Assembly (NCBI GenBank): GCA_050187415.1 | Contig: JBFWXN010000011.1 | Coordinates: 29,071 to 93,070 of the forward strand | DNA length: 64,000 nucleotides | DNA from: Ga0077555 sp050187415 | Lineage (GTDB): Bacteria; Pseudomonadota; Alphaproteobacteria; Rhizobiales; Hyphomicrobiaceae | Direction of reading: 5' to 3' | In this document: one piece after another, positions 8,672-16,631 of the stretch | How the letters are laid out: each line of letters opens with the position of its first letter | Numbering within the stretch: the first letter of the stretch is position 1 | Notes under the pieces: model-generated | Seen by the model: the letters and a program-made list of their open reading frames with translations, nothing else | Databases searched by the model: none | What the model was told of the DNA's origin: nothing | Made by a program: the position numbers and the translations under genes

Positions 8672-9373
8672 CTACTTCAACGACCTGCTGTTCCGGTAAT
8701 CCTCCGGATGGGTATAGCTGTCGTGCGCGTAGTCGTGTCCCACTTTGAACTTCACGCCGACCCGGAACAGGTGCGCACTGATATCCGCTTCGTGCTGCTG
8801 AGGCGGCAACAGTCCTCCCTGTGGCAGCGCGAAAGAGGTGTCGCCGAAATCGCCGTAAAGATATTCCGCGAAGACGAGGAACCGCTGCGACCAGTCGAAC
8901 TCTGTGCCGATGCCGCCAACAAAGCCCGTCAACGTCTGTGCCGACTTGAGTCCGGCGCCGGGCTGTTGGGCCTCGATTCCGAGGAAACCGACGCCCGCGG
9001 TTCCATAGATCAGCCAGCCCGGATGGGCGTAGAAGCCGAGCCGTCCCCGGATCGTGAACAGATAGTCTTGTCCGTAATCGGTGAAACCGATCGTCTCGCG
9101 GGCATCGCCGAAGCTGCCGTCCGCCTCGATTCCGAGAAGCAAGTGCCGGTGCAGCGTGAGATCATATCCGGTCGAGACGCCGCCCGAAAAACCGCCCGCC
9201 GTTCCTGAAGCGATTGCGGGCAAGCGCTGGTCGATGTCGTAGAAGTTGCCTTGTCCGAACACGCCGAATTTCACGAGCCCGGAACCGTCGTAGTTCTGAG
9301 CGTTGGTCGAAGCTATGCCCGCCGCGGCCATCAGCAGCGCGGTTCCAATCGTTTTGAGCACTCGTCCCAACAT
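8672..9373 (-). CDS. Outer membrane beta-barrel protein (Omp25/OmpA-like)
   Basis: The 233-residue protein has a signal peptide (about residues 1-25, ending STNAQ). Alternating hydrophobic strands rich in Gly, Tyr and Phe follow, as in the small eight-stranded OprF/OmpA-like barrels common in Hyphomicrobiales: GGVSTGYDLTLHRHLLLGIE near 64, FTIRGRLGFYAHPGWLIYG near 106, VFAEYLYGDFGD near 167 and LFRVGVKFKVG near 202. It probably sits in the outer membrane with a structural or immunomodulatory role. GGGGGAAAG precedes the ATG at 9373. The C-terminal tail after the last strand is polar (DYAHDSYTHPEDYRNSRS). Confidence 0.8.
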   Translation of the reverse strand: MLGRVLKTIGTALLMAAAGIASTNAQNYDGSGLVKFGVFGQGNFYDIDQRLPAIASGTAGGFSGGVSTGYDLTLHRHLLLGIEADGSFGDARETIGFTDYGQDYLFTIRGRLGFYAHPGWLIYGTAGVGFLGIEAQQPGAGLKSAQTLTGFVGGIGTEFDWSQRFLVFAEYLYGDFGDTSFALPQGGLLPPQQHEADISAHLFRVGVKFKVGHDYAHDSYTHPEDYRNSRSLK

Positions 9374-9531
9374 GCACTTTCCCCCGCTTGATCCGCTTTA
9401 AGTTAACGAAATCGCAGGATTTGCCGATTCGGAACAGCCTCACGTTTTGGAAAGCGCAATCTTGTTCTGATGAGTTGCCCACAATCGACACGACGCCGCG
9501 GGGACTCTTGCACAGGTTCGCTGGCGCGGGT

Positions 9532-10905
9532 TCAAGATACCGGCGGCGTCCACTTCTCGCGCATCGTCACGAGTTCCTCGGCGGCACTCGGATGCAGCGC
9601 CATGGTCCGGTCGAAATCGGCTTTCGTTGCCCCCATGCGCATGGCGATGGCGGCAACCTGCACGATCTCGCCCGCATCGGCCCCGACGACATGGCAGCCG
9701 AGCACGCGTCCTTCCTTGGCATCGACAACGAGCTTCATGAGCATCCGCTCCTCACGGCCCGAGATCGTGCCTCGCATCGGCCGGAAGCGTGCCTTGTAGA
9801 TGTCGATGTCGCCATGGGATTCCCGCGCCTCGGCCTCGGTCATGCCGACCGCACCCACCTCGGGGGTAGAGAAAACCGCGCTCGGGATCATCTCGTACTC
9901 GGTGGTCCACGGCCGGCTGCCGTACATGCTGTCGGCGAACGCGTGCCCTTCGCGGATTGCGACCGGCGTCAGGCTCACCCGATCGGTGACATCGCCGATC
10001 GCGTAGATGCTCTCGACGTTCGTGCGCGAGTGCGCGTCGACACTGATTGCGCCGCCCGAGCCCGTCTCGACACCGGCGATGTCGAGGCCGAGGCCTTTGG
10101 TGTTCGGACTGCGGCCGATGGCGAACATGATCTGGTCAGCTTCGATACGGTCGCCGCCGTCGAGCGTCCCGATAAGGCCCCCCGTCGTCTTCTCGATGCC
10201 TGTGAAGACCTGCTCGGTAACGATCCGGATGCCTCGACGCGGCAACTCCTCCATCAGCGCATCACGCACGTCCTCGTCGAAGCCGCGCAGAATCTTTGGC
10301 CCTCGGTAAACGAGGGTCGTCTCCGCCCCGAGCCCGGCGAAGATACCGGCGAACTCGACGGCAATGTAGCCGCCACCGGCAACGACGACGCGGCGCGGCA
10401 GCTCGGGCAGATGGAATGCCTCGTTCGAGGTTATGACGTGCTCGATGCCTTTGAGCTTGGGATCGAGATTAGGCCACCCGCCGGTCGCGATAAGGATCGT
10501 CTTGGCTCTGACTTTCTTGTCGGGCTTCACCAGGCGAACGGTGTCGGCACCCTCTAGGACGGCGCGGCTCTCGAAGATGCTGACACCGGCCTTCTCGAGG
10601 TTGCGCCTGTAGATGGACTCGAGACGATCGATCTCCTTGTCCTTGTTGGCGATCAGCGTCGGCCAGTCGAAGTGAGGCTCGGGCGAGGTCCAGCCGAACC
10701 CAGCGGCGTCTTCGAAGTCGTCACGGAAGCGGCTTGCGTAGACGAGCAGCTTTTTCGGGACGCACCCGCGAATGACGCAAGTGCCACCGAAACGGTACTC
10801 CTCGGCGATAGCGACCTTCGCACCGTGGTTCGCCGCGATCCGAGCAGCGCGCACGCCGCCGGAGCCGGCGCCGATCACGAACAGATCATAGTCGTCGTGC
10901 GTCAT
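9532..10905 (-). CDS. gor: Glutathione-disulfide reductase
   Basis: The roughly 457-residue flavoprotein reduces oxidised glutathione with NADPH in the cytoplasm. The FAD motif GAGSGG is near residue 12, the redox disulfide is in GGTCVIRGCVPKK near 40, the NADPH site is GGGYIAVEFAGIFAGLGAE near 172, and the catalytic HP..AEE motif (ALHPSAAEELVTM) is near the C-terminus. ATGs at 10905 and 10911 are both possible; the N-terminus MTHDDYDLFVIGAGSGG fits the family. The next gene upstream, encoding a DUF2059 protein, is often found beside gor in alphaproteobacteria, and the two are probably cotranscribed. Confidence 0.93.
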   Translation of the reverse strand: MTHDDYDLFVIGAGSGGVRAARIAANHGAKVAIAEEYRFGGTCVIRGCVPKKLLVYASRFRDDFEDAAGFGWTSPEPHFDWPTLIANKDKEIDRLESIYRRNLEKAGVSIFESRAVLEGADTVRLVKPDKKVRAKTILIATGGWPNLDPKLKGIEHVITSNEAFHLPELPRRVVVAGGGYIAVEFAGIFAGLGAETTLVYRGPKILRGFDEDVRDALMEELPRRGIRIVTEQVFTGIEKTTGGLIGTLDGGDRIEADQIMFAIGRSPNTKGLGLDIAGVETGSGGAISVDAHSRTNVESIYAIGDVTDRVSLTPVAIREGHAFADSMYGSRPWTTEYEMIPSAVFSTPEVGAVGMTEAEARESHGDIDIYKARFRPMRGTISGREERMLMKLVVDAKEGRVLGCHVVGADAGEIVQVAAIAMRMGATKADFDRTMALHPSAAEELVTMREKWTPPVS

Positions 10906-10986
10906 CTGCATGTCCCGTCGCTGGATCCGCCGTGCCGACAATCGGCGGCAAAGCATAGGCATGTGCGTGCATAGGAAGCCATCCCG

Positions 10987-11577
10987 TCAGATCGGAACGC
11001 CGCGCTTGCGCAGCTCCTTGCGCATTTCGGCGTCGACCTCGGCGCCGATGCGGGCCCCCCATTGCTGACCGATGGCCATCGACTGCGGCAGGATGACGAG
11101 TTGCTTGTCAACGAAGCGTTTGCCGACGCCGTCGGCGAAGAACTGTGTCAGCTCCCGCAGCTCAGCAAGGGAGAACTGCTGGGCGTAAAGCTTCGCGATC
11201 TCGACGATCAGCTCGTTCTTGCGCTCGGTCATCCGCAGCGCCACACCTGCGAAAGCCTGGCGGATGACCCTCTCGTGCGCCGGCTGCTGCTGGACGAAGA
11301 TGGCCGTCATCTGTTGCACGAGCGAAGGTATGACCGCTTCGAACTGCCGGGTGGCGCCAGCGGCGTGCATCAGCTCTTGCGCAGCGGCAACGGCGGCAGG
11401 ATCGGCGTCCGGCGCCTTCTGCGCAGCCAGCGGCTGCACCTGAACGAGGACCTGCACGACGGCAAGCCCCGCGATCATCGCGCGCAGCACCCACCGCGAT
11501 CGCTGGAACCAGCAAGCCCGGGGGGCCAGAGCACCGTCGGTCGTGGCCGCAAGTGATGCCGTCGTCCGGTTTGTCAT
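10987..11577 (-). CDS. DUF2059 domain-containing protein, exported
   Basis: The 196-residue protein has a long charged n-region and a hydrophobic segment (about residues 32-51, AMIAGLAVVQVLVQVQPLAA), then the helical DUF2059 domain, with LYAQQFSLAELRELTQFF near residue 129. DUF2059 proteins are periplasmic and of unknown function. GGAGAGGTCG precedes the ATG at 11577. It lies between rpiA and gor on the same strand (81 bp to gor), suggesting an rpiA-DUF2059-gor unit connecting NADPH supply and glutathione reduction; that link is inferred. Confidence 0.8.
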   Translation of the reverse strand: MTNRTTASLAATTDGALAPRACWFQRSRWVLRAMIAGLAVVQVLVQVQPLAAQKAPDADPAAVAAAQELMHAAGATRQFEAVIPSLVQQMTAIFVQQQPAHERVIRQAFAGVALRMTERKNELIVEIAKLYAQQFSLAELRELTQFFADGVGKRFVDKQLVILPQSMAIGQQWGARIGAEVDAEMRKELRKRGVPI

Positions 11578-11691
11578 CGACCTCTCCGCGGAGTCTCAAC
11601 GAGAGCGACGGGATACACGCCACCGTCAAAAAGGCAAATTATCGCCCTGCCGACCGCTTGGACAGCCCGGACAAAAGCATATCGGAGTGAA

Positions 11692-12402
11692 TTAGTTGTC
11701 GTTCTGCGGCGCCCGCAGCGTCAACACGCCACCCGGCGTCGCCACGAATGCCAAGTCTGCGATATCGATGAAAAGTCCGGTTTCGACGACGCCCGGCACC
11801 GATTTCAGCAAATCGTGGAGCATCTCGGGATCGTCGATCCGGCCAAGCGCGCAATCGAAAATGAAGTTGCCATTATCCGTCACGAATGGTTCGCCCCCCG
11901 CGGTGCGTCGCAGCTCAAGCGCCCCGTTGCATTCCGCTTCGTCGAGACACGTGAGCACCCAATCCTCGGTCGAACGCCAGCCGAAGCGTACGATCTCGAT
12001 CGGCAGAGGGAAGGCACCGAGGTGCTGCACGCGCTTCGAGCTGTCGGCGATGACCACCATCTGCTCGGAGGCCATCGCCACGATCTTCTCGCGCAGGAGC
12101 GCACCGCCGCCCCCCTTTATGAGTTGCAGGTCGTCGTCAAGCTCGTCGGCCCCGTCGACGGTAAGATCGAGCTCCGGCGTCTCTTCGAGCGTCGTCAACC
12201 TGATGCCCAGGCTTTCGGCGTGAAGGCGCGTCACCGCGGACGTCGGCACGCAGATCACATCGAGCCCCGCCTTCACCCGCGCCCCAAGCAGATCGACGAA
12301 ATGTTTCGCGGTCGACCCGGTGCCCAGACCCAGCTTCATCCCCGGCTGGACCAGCTCCACGGCCTTTTGCGCGGCCGCACGCTTCATGTCCTCGGGCGAC
12401 AC
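11692..12402 (-). CDS. rpiA: Ribose-5-phosphate isomerase A
   Basis: The enzyme interconverts ribose 5-phosphate and ribulose 5-phosphate in the pentose phosphate pathway. The motifs GLGTGSTAKHFVD (near residue 26), VDGADE (near 82) with the catalytic acidic residues, and KGGGGALLREKIVA (near 94) are all present. The start is uncertain: GTG at 12402 gives the usual N-terminus (VSPEDMKRAA, 236 residues), while TTG at 12411 would overlap the gabD stop and add three residues. The gene follows gabD directly and is probably cotranscribed with it. Confidence 0.92.
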   Translation of the reverse strand: MSPEDMKRAAAQKAVELVQPGMKLGLGTGSTAKHFVDLLGARVKAGLDVICVPTSAVTRLHAESLGIRLTTLEETPELDLTVDGADELDDDLQLIKGGGGALLREKIVAMASEQMVVIADSSKRVQHLGAFPLPIEIVRFGWRSTEDWVLTCLDEAECNGALELRRTAGGEPFVTDNGNFIFDCALGRIDDPEMLHDLLKSVPGVVETGLFIDIADLAFVATPGGVLTLRAPQNDN

Positions 12403-12407
12403 CGGGC

Positions 12408-13850
12408 TCAAAGTCCACCCATGAGCATGTACTTGAGCTCGACGAAACCATCGATGCCGTGGCTCGACCCCTCGCGGCCGAGACCGGACTCCTTGACGCC
12501 GCCGAACGGGGCAAGCTCAGTAGAGATGATGCCCTCGTTGATGCCGACCATGCCGTACTCGAGGCCCTCGGCGACGCGCCAGACACGGCCGACGTCGCGG
12601 GCGTAGAAGTAGCAGGCGAGGCCGAACTCGGTGTCGTTTGCCATGCGGATGCCGTCCTCCTCGGTCTTGAATTTGAAGACCGGGGCCACCGGGCCGAACG
12701 TCTCCTCCCGTGCGAGCTTCATGTCGGGCGTGGCGTTGGCGAGAACGGTCGGCTCGAAGAACGTGCCGCCGAGCGCATGCCGCTTGCCGCCGGTCACGAT
12801 TTTCGCGCCCTTCGACAGGGCGTCTTCGATGTGCTCCTCGATTTTCGCGATCGCCGCCGGGTTGATCAGCGGCCCTTGAGCGACCCCGGCCTCGACGCCG
12901 TTACCGACCTTCATCGCCGACGCCGCCTTGGCGAGCTTCGCTACGAACTCGTCGTAGACGCCTTCCTGCACGAGCATCCGGTTGGCACACACGCAGGTTT
13001 GACCTGCGTTCCGGTATTTGGAGGCCATTGCGCCCTCGATCGCCTTGTCGATGTCGGCGTCGTCGAAGACGAGGAACGGCGCATTGCCGCCAAGCTCGAG
13101 TTCCACTTTCTTGATGGTGGAGGCGGACTGTTCCATCAGCACCTTGCCGATTTCGGTCGAGCCCGTAAACGTGATGCCCCGCACCTTCGGAGACGTGGTC
13201 AGCTCCTTGCCGATCTCGGCCGACTTGCCGGTGATCACGTTGAACACGCCGGGAGGAATGCCGGCCTGACGCGCCAGCTCGGCGAGGGCAAGCGCGGTCA
13301 GCGGCGTCTCGGTGGCGGGCTTGCAGACCACCGTACAACCGGCCGCCAGCGCGGGCGAAACCTTCCGTGTGATCATGGCGTGCGGGAAGTTCCACGGCGT
13401 GATGGCGCCGACGACACCCAGCGGCTGCTTGATGACGAGAATGCGGGTGCCTTGCTTGAACGTCGGGATGGTCTCGCCATAAACGCGCTTGGCTTCCTCG
13501 GCATAGAACTCCGTGAACGAGGCCCCATAGATGATCTCGCCCCGCGCTTCTGCCAGCGGCTTGCCTTGCTCCGCCGTCAACAGCAGCGCCAACTCGTCGG
13601 CGTGAGCGATCTGCAGGTCGAACCATTTGCGCAGGATGACGCTGCGCTCCTTGGCCAGCATTCGGCTCCACGGCCCGAACGCCTTCTCGGCTGCATCGAT
13701 GGCCTGCTTCGTCTCGGCCTGACCGAGACGCGGCACCTTGGCCAACTCCTCGCCGGTCGCCGGATTGGTGACGGGTATCTCGGGTGTGCCGACCCATTGG
13801 CCATCGATGAAACACTGGGTCTTCAGCAGGGTGACGACCTTCTTGTCCAT
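12408..13850 (-). CDS. gabD: NAD(P)-dependent succinate-semialdehyde dehydrogenase
   Basis: The 480-residue aldehyde dehydrogenase matches the GabD/SSADH subfamily, which oxidises succinate semialdehyde to succinate. The N-terminal cofactor region includes ITPWNFPHAMITRK near residue 150. FTGSTEIGKVLM lies near 228, the catalytic glutamate is in ELGGNAPFLVF near 252, and the catalytic cysteine is in AGQTCVCANR near 285. The C-terminal GLEYGMVGINEG is typical. GGAGG lies five bases before the ATG at 13850. A nested inverted repeat (13882-13954) lies just upstream, in the likely leader. Confidence 0.92.
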   Translation of the reverse strand: MDKKVVTLLKTQCFIDGQWVGTPEIPVTNPATGEELAKVPRLGQAETKQAIDAAEKAFGPWSRMLAKERSVILRKWFDLQIAHADELALLLTAEQGKPLAEARGEIIYGASFTEFYAEEAKRVYGETIPTFKQGTRILVIKQPLGVVGAITPWNFPHAMITRKVSPALAAGCTVVCKPATETPLTALALAELARQAGIPPGVFNVITGKSAEIGKELTTSPKVRGITFTGSTEIGKVLMEQSASTIKKVELELGGNAPFLVFDDADIDKAIEGAMASKYRNAGQTCVCANRMLVQEGVYDEFVAKLAKAASAMKVGNGVEAGVAQGPLINPAAIAKIEEHIEDALSKGAKIVTGGKRHALGGTFFEPTVLANATPDMKLAREETFGPVAPVFKFKTEEDGIRMANDTEFGLACYFYARDVGRVWRVAEGLEYGMVGINEGIISTELAPFGGVKESGLGREGSSHGIDGFVELKYMLMGGL

Positions 13851-13881
13851 GGGGGCCTCCGCCGGATGCTAGGGAGCGACG

Positions 13882-13954
13882 CTGGTGCGATGATCGGGAA
13901 ATCCGTCAGGTCATGGCTGACGCAGGCGAGCGGACTTCTTGATCATCGCACCAG
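13882..13954. repeat. Nested inverted repeat in the gabD upstream region
   Basis: CTGGTGCGATGATC (13882-13895) is an exact reverse complement of GATCATCGCACCAG (13941-13954). The 45-base interior holds a second hairpin, CGTCAG (13904-13909) with CTGACG (13917-13922). The element begins 31 bp upstream of the gabD start. The stretch 13851-14183 (333 bp) between gabD and the phosphatase contains no convincing gene and otherwise nothing recognised. Confidence 0.6.
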
Positions 13955-14183
13955 TGAGACTATGAGTTCGATGTCCTTTCACATTCGGACGCCCGCTTGG
14001 AAACAAGCCTGAAGGACCCGGCGAGCACCCGAATTGGGACACCAGGACGCGCCGCTCTCGCCACGCGTCTGATCTTCCCCTACACCTAGGCCGCCCGGAG
14101 CACCCGTGCAAGCCGGCGCATCGGCGAAAAGCCTGGAAGGCGGCCACAACGCCGTGAAGCCGCCATCGACGAGCCGAGGAGCC

Positions 14184-14861
14184 ATGAACGACCTGACCAT
14201 CGCTTTCGACTTGGACGGAACCCTGGTTGAAACCGCACCGGATCTGATCCGGGCGACCAACCACGTAATGGGACTGATCGGTGAGCATCCAGTCGCGCCG
14301 ACCGAGATTCGCGCCTCGATCAGCTTCGGTGCACGCGCCATGATCGTGAAGGCGCTGGACATCCGCACGGTGCGACTGACGAACGCCGAGATCGATGGGC
14401 TGCTCGAGCACTTCCTCGCCCATTACACGGACAATATCGCCGTCGAGAGCCACCCCTTCCCCGGCCTCGAGGGGGCGCTGGATCGGCTCGCGAGCGCAGG
14501 CGCGAAACTGGTCGTGTGCACCAACAAGCGCGAGGGCATGTCGCGCCTGCTACTGGAGACGCTGGGGCTCGCCGGCCACTTCGCCGCAATCGCGGGCCGC
14601 GATACGTTCCCTGTCCACAAGCCGCATCCGGACCATCTGACCGGAGCGGTCCGTCTTGCCGGCGGTGACCCGCGTCTTGCCATCATGGTCGGCGACAGCA
14701 ATACGGACCTGCTGACGGCACGCGCCGCCGGCGTGCCGATGATCGGCGTGCCATTCGGCTACACGGACGTGCCGATGCGCCAGCTCGGCCCCGACGCGCT
14801 GCTCGAGCACTACGATGATCTGGCCGCGACGATCGAGCGCGTAAGGCCGCAACCGACGTGA
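14184..14861 (+). CDS. gph: Phosphoglycolate phosphatase (HAD superfamily)
   Basis: The 225-residue HAD hydrolase has motif I FDLDGTLVETAPDL near residue 7 (nucleophile and acid aspartates), motif II CTNKRE near 113, motif III lysine in VHKPHPDHL near 146, and motif IV MVGDSNTDLLTARAAGVPM near 170. Gph dephosphorylates 2-phosphoglycolate, a product of Rubisco or of DNA repair. The frame is open upstream, but the ATG at 14184 is preceded by GAGGAG and gives the family start. Confidence 0.9.
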   Translation: MNDLTIAFDLDGTLVETAPDLIRATNHVMGLIGEHPVAPTEIRASISFGARAMIVKALDIRTVRLTNAEIDGLLEHFLAHYTDNIAVESHPFPGLEGALDRLASAGAKLVVCTNKREGMSRLLLETLGLAGHFAAIAGRDTFPVHKPHPDHLTGAVRLAGGDPRLAIMVGDSNTDLLTARAAGVPMIGVPFGYTDVPMRQLGPDALLEHYDDLAATIERVRPQPT

Positions 14862-14954
14862 ACGGAACGTAACCATCTCGTCCCGATCCGGACACAATCG
14901 GACCCAATATCCCTCGCCGCGTGAGCGTAGAGCCCACATGGCGAGGACACCCCT

Positions 14955-15494
14955 ATGATGAAGCGTTTGGTATCGGCCGCAGCCCTCAGCATGATGCTTG
15001 CTGGCGCCGCCCTTGCGCAGGCACCGGCACCCGCAGGCGACGTCCAGCCTGCCCAATCCGGGACAGAGGCGACGGCGCCGCCCGTATCGACGGAAGCGCA
15101 GGTCGTGGCCCCGAGGGAAGCGCCGGCACCAAGCGCAGCCGAATCTCAGACCGAAACAACGATGCCGTCGGCCTCGTCGGAAACAAACGAGCCGTCTCCC
15201 ACGCAAACCGGATCCATCCCTCAACCGGGCAGTCCCACGAGCGCGAGGGCCGACGGCGGTCAAGCCACGCCACCGGCCGCGACCGAGCACGCTGCCGCAC
15301 CCGACTCGATCGAGGCCTGTATCGCGTCGGCGGCCGAACTCGGCAGCACCGCCGAGCGCCAGCAATTGACTCCGGAACACGCCGATCGGCTCGACGCGCT
15401 GTTTTCCAAGATGGAGACACTCTGCGACGGCGAACAATTCGCCGAGGCCGTAGCCGTCGCCGACGACATACGCTCGCTGATCAAGCCAAACTGA
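14955..15494 (+). CDS. Secreted Pro/Ala-rich protein of unknown function
   Basis: The 179-residue product has a clear signal peptide (MMKRLVSAAALSMMLAGAA, cleavage after ALA near residue 21). A low-complexity linker of about 90 residues rich in Pro, Ala, Ser, Thr and Glu follows, then a compact C-terminal segment of about 60 residues with two cysteines (IEACIASA and METLCDGE) that may form a disulfide. The layout suggests a periplasmic or envelope protein. No family is recognised. The codon bias toward G or C in third positions fits a real gene. Confidence 0.65.
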   Translation: MMKRLVSAAALSMMLAGAALAQAPAPAGDVQPAQSGTEATAPPVSTEAQVVAPREAPAPSAAESQTETTMPSASSETNEPSPTQTGSIPQPGSPTSARADGGQATPPAATEHAAAPDSIEACIASAAELGSTAERQQLTPEHADRLDALFSKMETLCDGEQFAEAVAVADDIRSLIKPN

Positions 15495-15524
15495 GGCGCG
15501 GGCTCGTCTTCTCGTCACACCGCA

Positions 15525-15546
15525 GGGGCGGCTCGCGTGCCGCCCC
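15525..15546. terminator. Bidirectional terminator-like hairpin
   Basis: GGGGCGGC (15525-15532) pairs perfectly with GCCGCCCC (15539-15546) around a six-base loop. It sits between the convergent secreted-protein and threonine-aldolase genes. Confidence 0.55.
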
Positions 15547-15567
15547 GTTATGGCGGTTGCCGCCGGT

Positions 15568-16593
15568 TCACACGGCGACAGCGAGGTCGTCAGCGAACCG
15601 GTCGATCGTATCCGCCTCCGTGTCCCATGCACACATCAGGCGGCAGCCGGTGTCGCCGAGGAACGTATAGAAGCGCCATCCCTTGGCTCGAACGGCGGCC
15701 TGAACGGCAACCGGGATGTCGGCGAACACGGCATTGACGTCGACGGGATAGAGCAGCCGCACCCCCGCGATATCCTTCAAACGGCCGGCCAGCCGCCTGG
15801 CCATGCTATTGGCATGGTGCGCGTTTCGCAGCCAGGCGTCGTTCTCGAGCAAAGCGCACCACGGCGCCGCGACGAAACGCATCTTCGAGGCGAGTTGCCC
15901 CGTCTGCTTGACACGCCAGGCGAAGGCATCAGCGAGCGCTGTGTCGAAAAAAACGATCGCCTCACCGTTGGCGAGACCGTTCTTGGTCGCCCCGAACGAG
16001 AGCACGTCGATACCGGCACGCCACGCGAGTTCGGCCGGCCGGCACCCGAGCGTGGCGACGGCATTGGCGAAGCGGGCACCGTCCATGTGCACCTTGAGCC
16101 CAAACTGGCGTGCGGTGGCAGTCAGGGCCCTGATCTCGCCGACCGAGTAGACGGTGCCGAGCTCCGTCGACTGCGTGAGCGACAGCACGCGCGCCTTCAC
16201 GTGATGGAAGCCTTCATAGCGCGTCGCCAGCCGGCTTACCGCCTCGGGCGTGAGCTTGGCGTCGGACGTATCGGCAGTCAGCAACTTGGCGCCGCCCGTG
16301 AAGAACTCGGGCGCGGCCGCCTCGTCCGTCTCGATGTGCGACAGCGCGTGGCAGATGGTGGCCTCGAACGGCCGGCACAGCGCGGTGAGCGCCAGCGCGT
16401 TGGCGGATGTGCCGTTGAAGACGAGAAAGGTGTCGCAGGCGTCCGTCTCGAACAGCGCCCGCATGCGATGTCGCAGTTCGGCGGTCCATCGGTCCTCGCC
16501 GTAAGACGGCTCGTGGCCCGTGTTGGCCGCTGCCATTGCAGCGAGCGCCTCAGGGCAAATGCCGGCCTGATTGTCGGATGCGAACTGTTGCAT
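15568..16593 (-). CDS. Low-specificity L-threonine aldolase family protein (PLP-dependent)
   Basis: The 341-residue fold-type I PLP enzyme of the beta-eliminating-lyase family splits L-threonine or allo-threonine to glycine and acetaldehyde. The N-terminus FASDNQAG and the GHEPSYGED segment near residue 26 are typical, and the PLP lysine is in SFGATKNGLANGEA near 196. An upstream extension of 55 codons is open but has no family similarity, and GGAGCAG precedes the ATG at 16593. The MMPL transporter gene ends 38 bp upstream on the same strand, so the two may be cotranscribed. Confidence 0.88.
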   Translation of the reverse strand: MQQFASDNQAGICPEALAAMAAANTGHEPSYGEDRWTAELRHRMRALFETDACDTFLVFNGTSANALALTALCRPFEATICHALSHIETDEAAAPEFFTGGAKLLTADTSDAKLTPEAVSRLATRYEGFHHVKARVLSLTQSTELGTVYSVGEIRALTATARQFGLKVHMDGARFANAVATLGCRPAELAWRAGIDVLSFGATKNGLANGEAIVFFDTALADAFAWRVKQTGQLASKMRFVAAPWCALLENDAWLRNAHHANSMARRLAGRLKDIAGVRLLYPVDVNAVFADIPVAVQAAVRAKGWRFYTFLGDTGCRLMCAWDTEADTIDRFADDLAVAV

Positions 16594-16631
16594 GGCGATC
16601 GCTGCTCCCTGCCGGCTCACGTTCGAACAAG

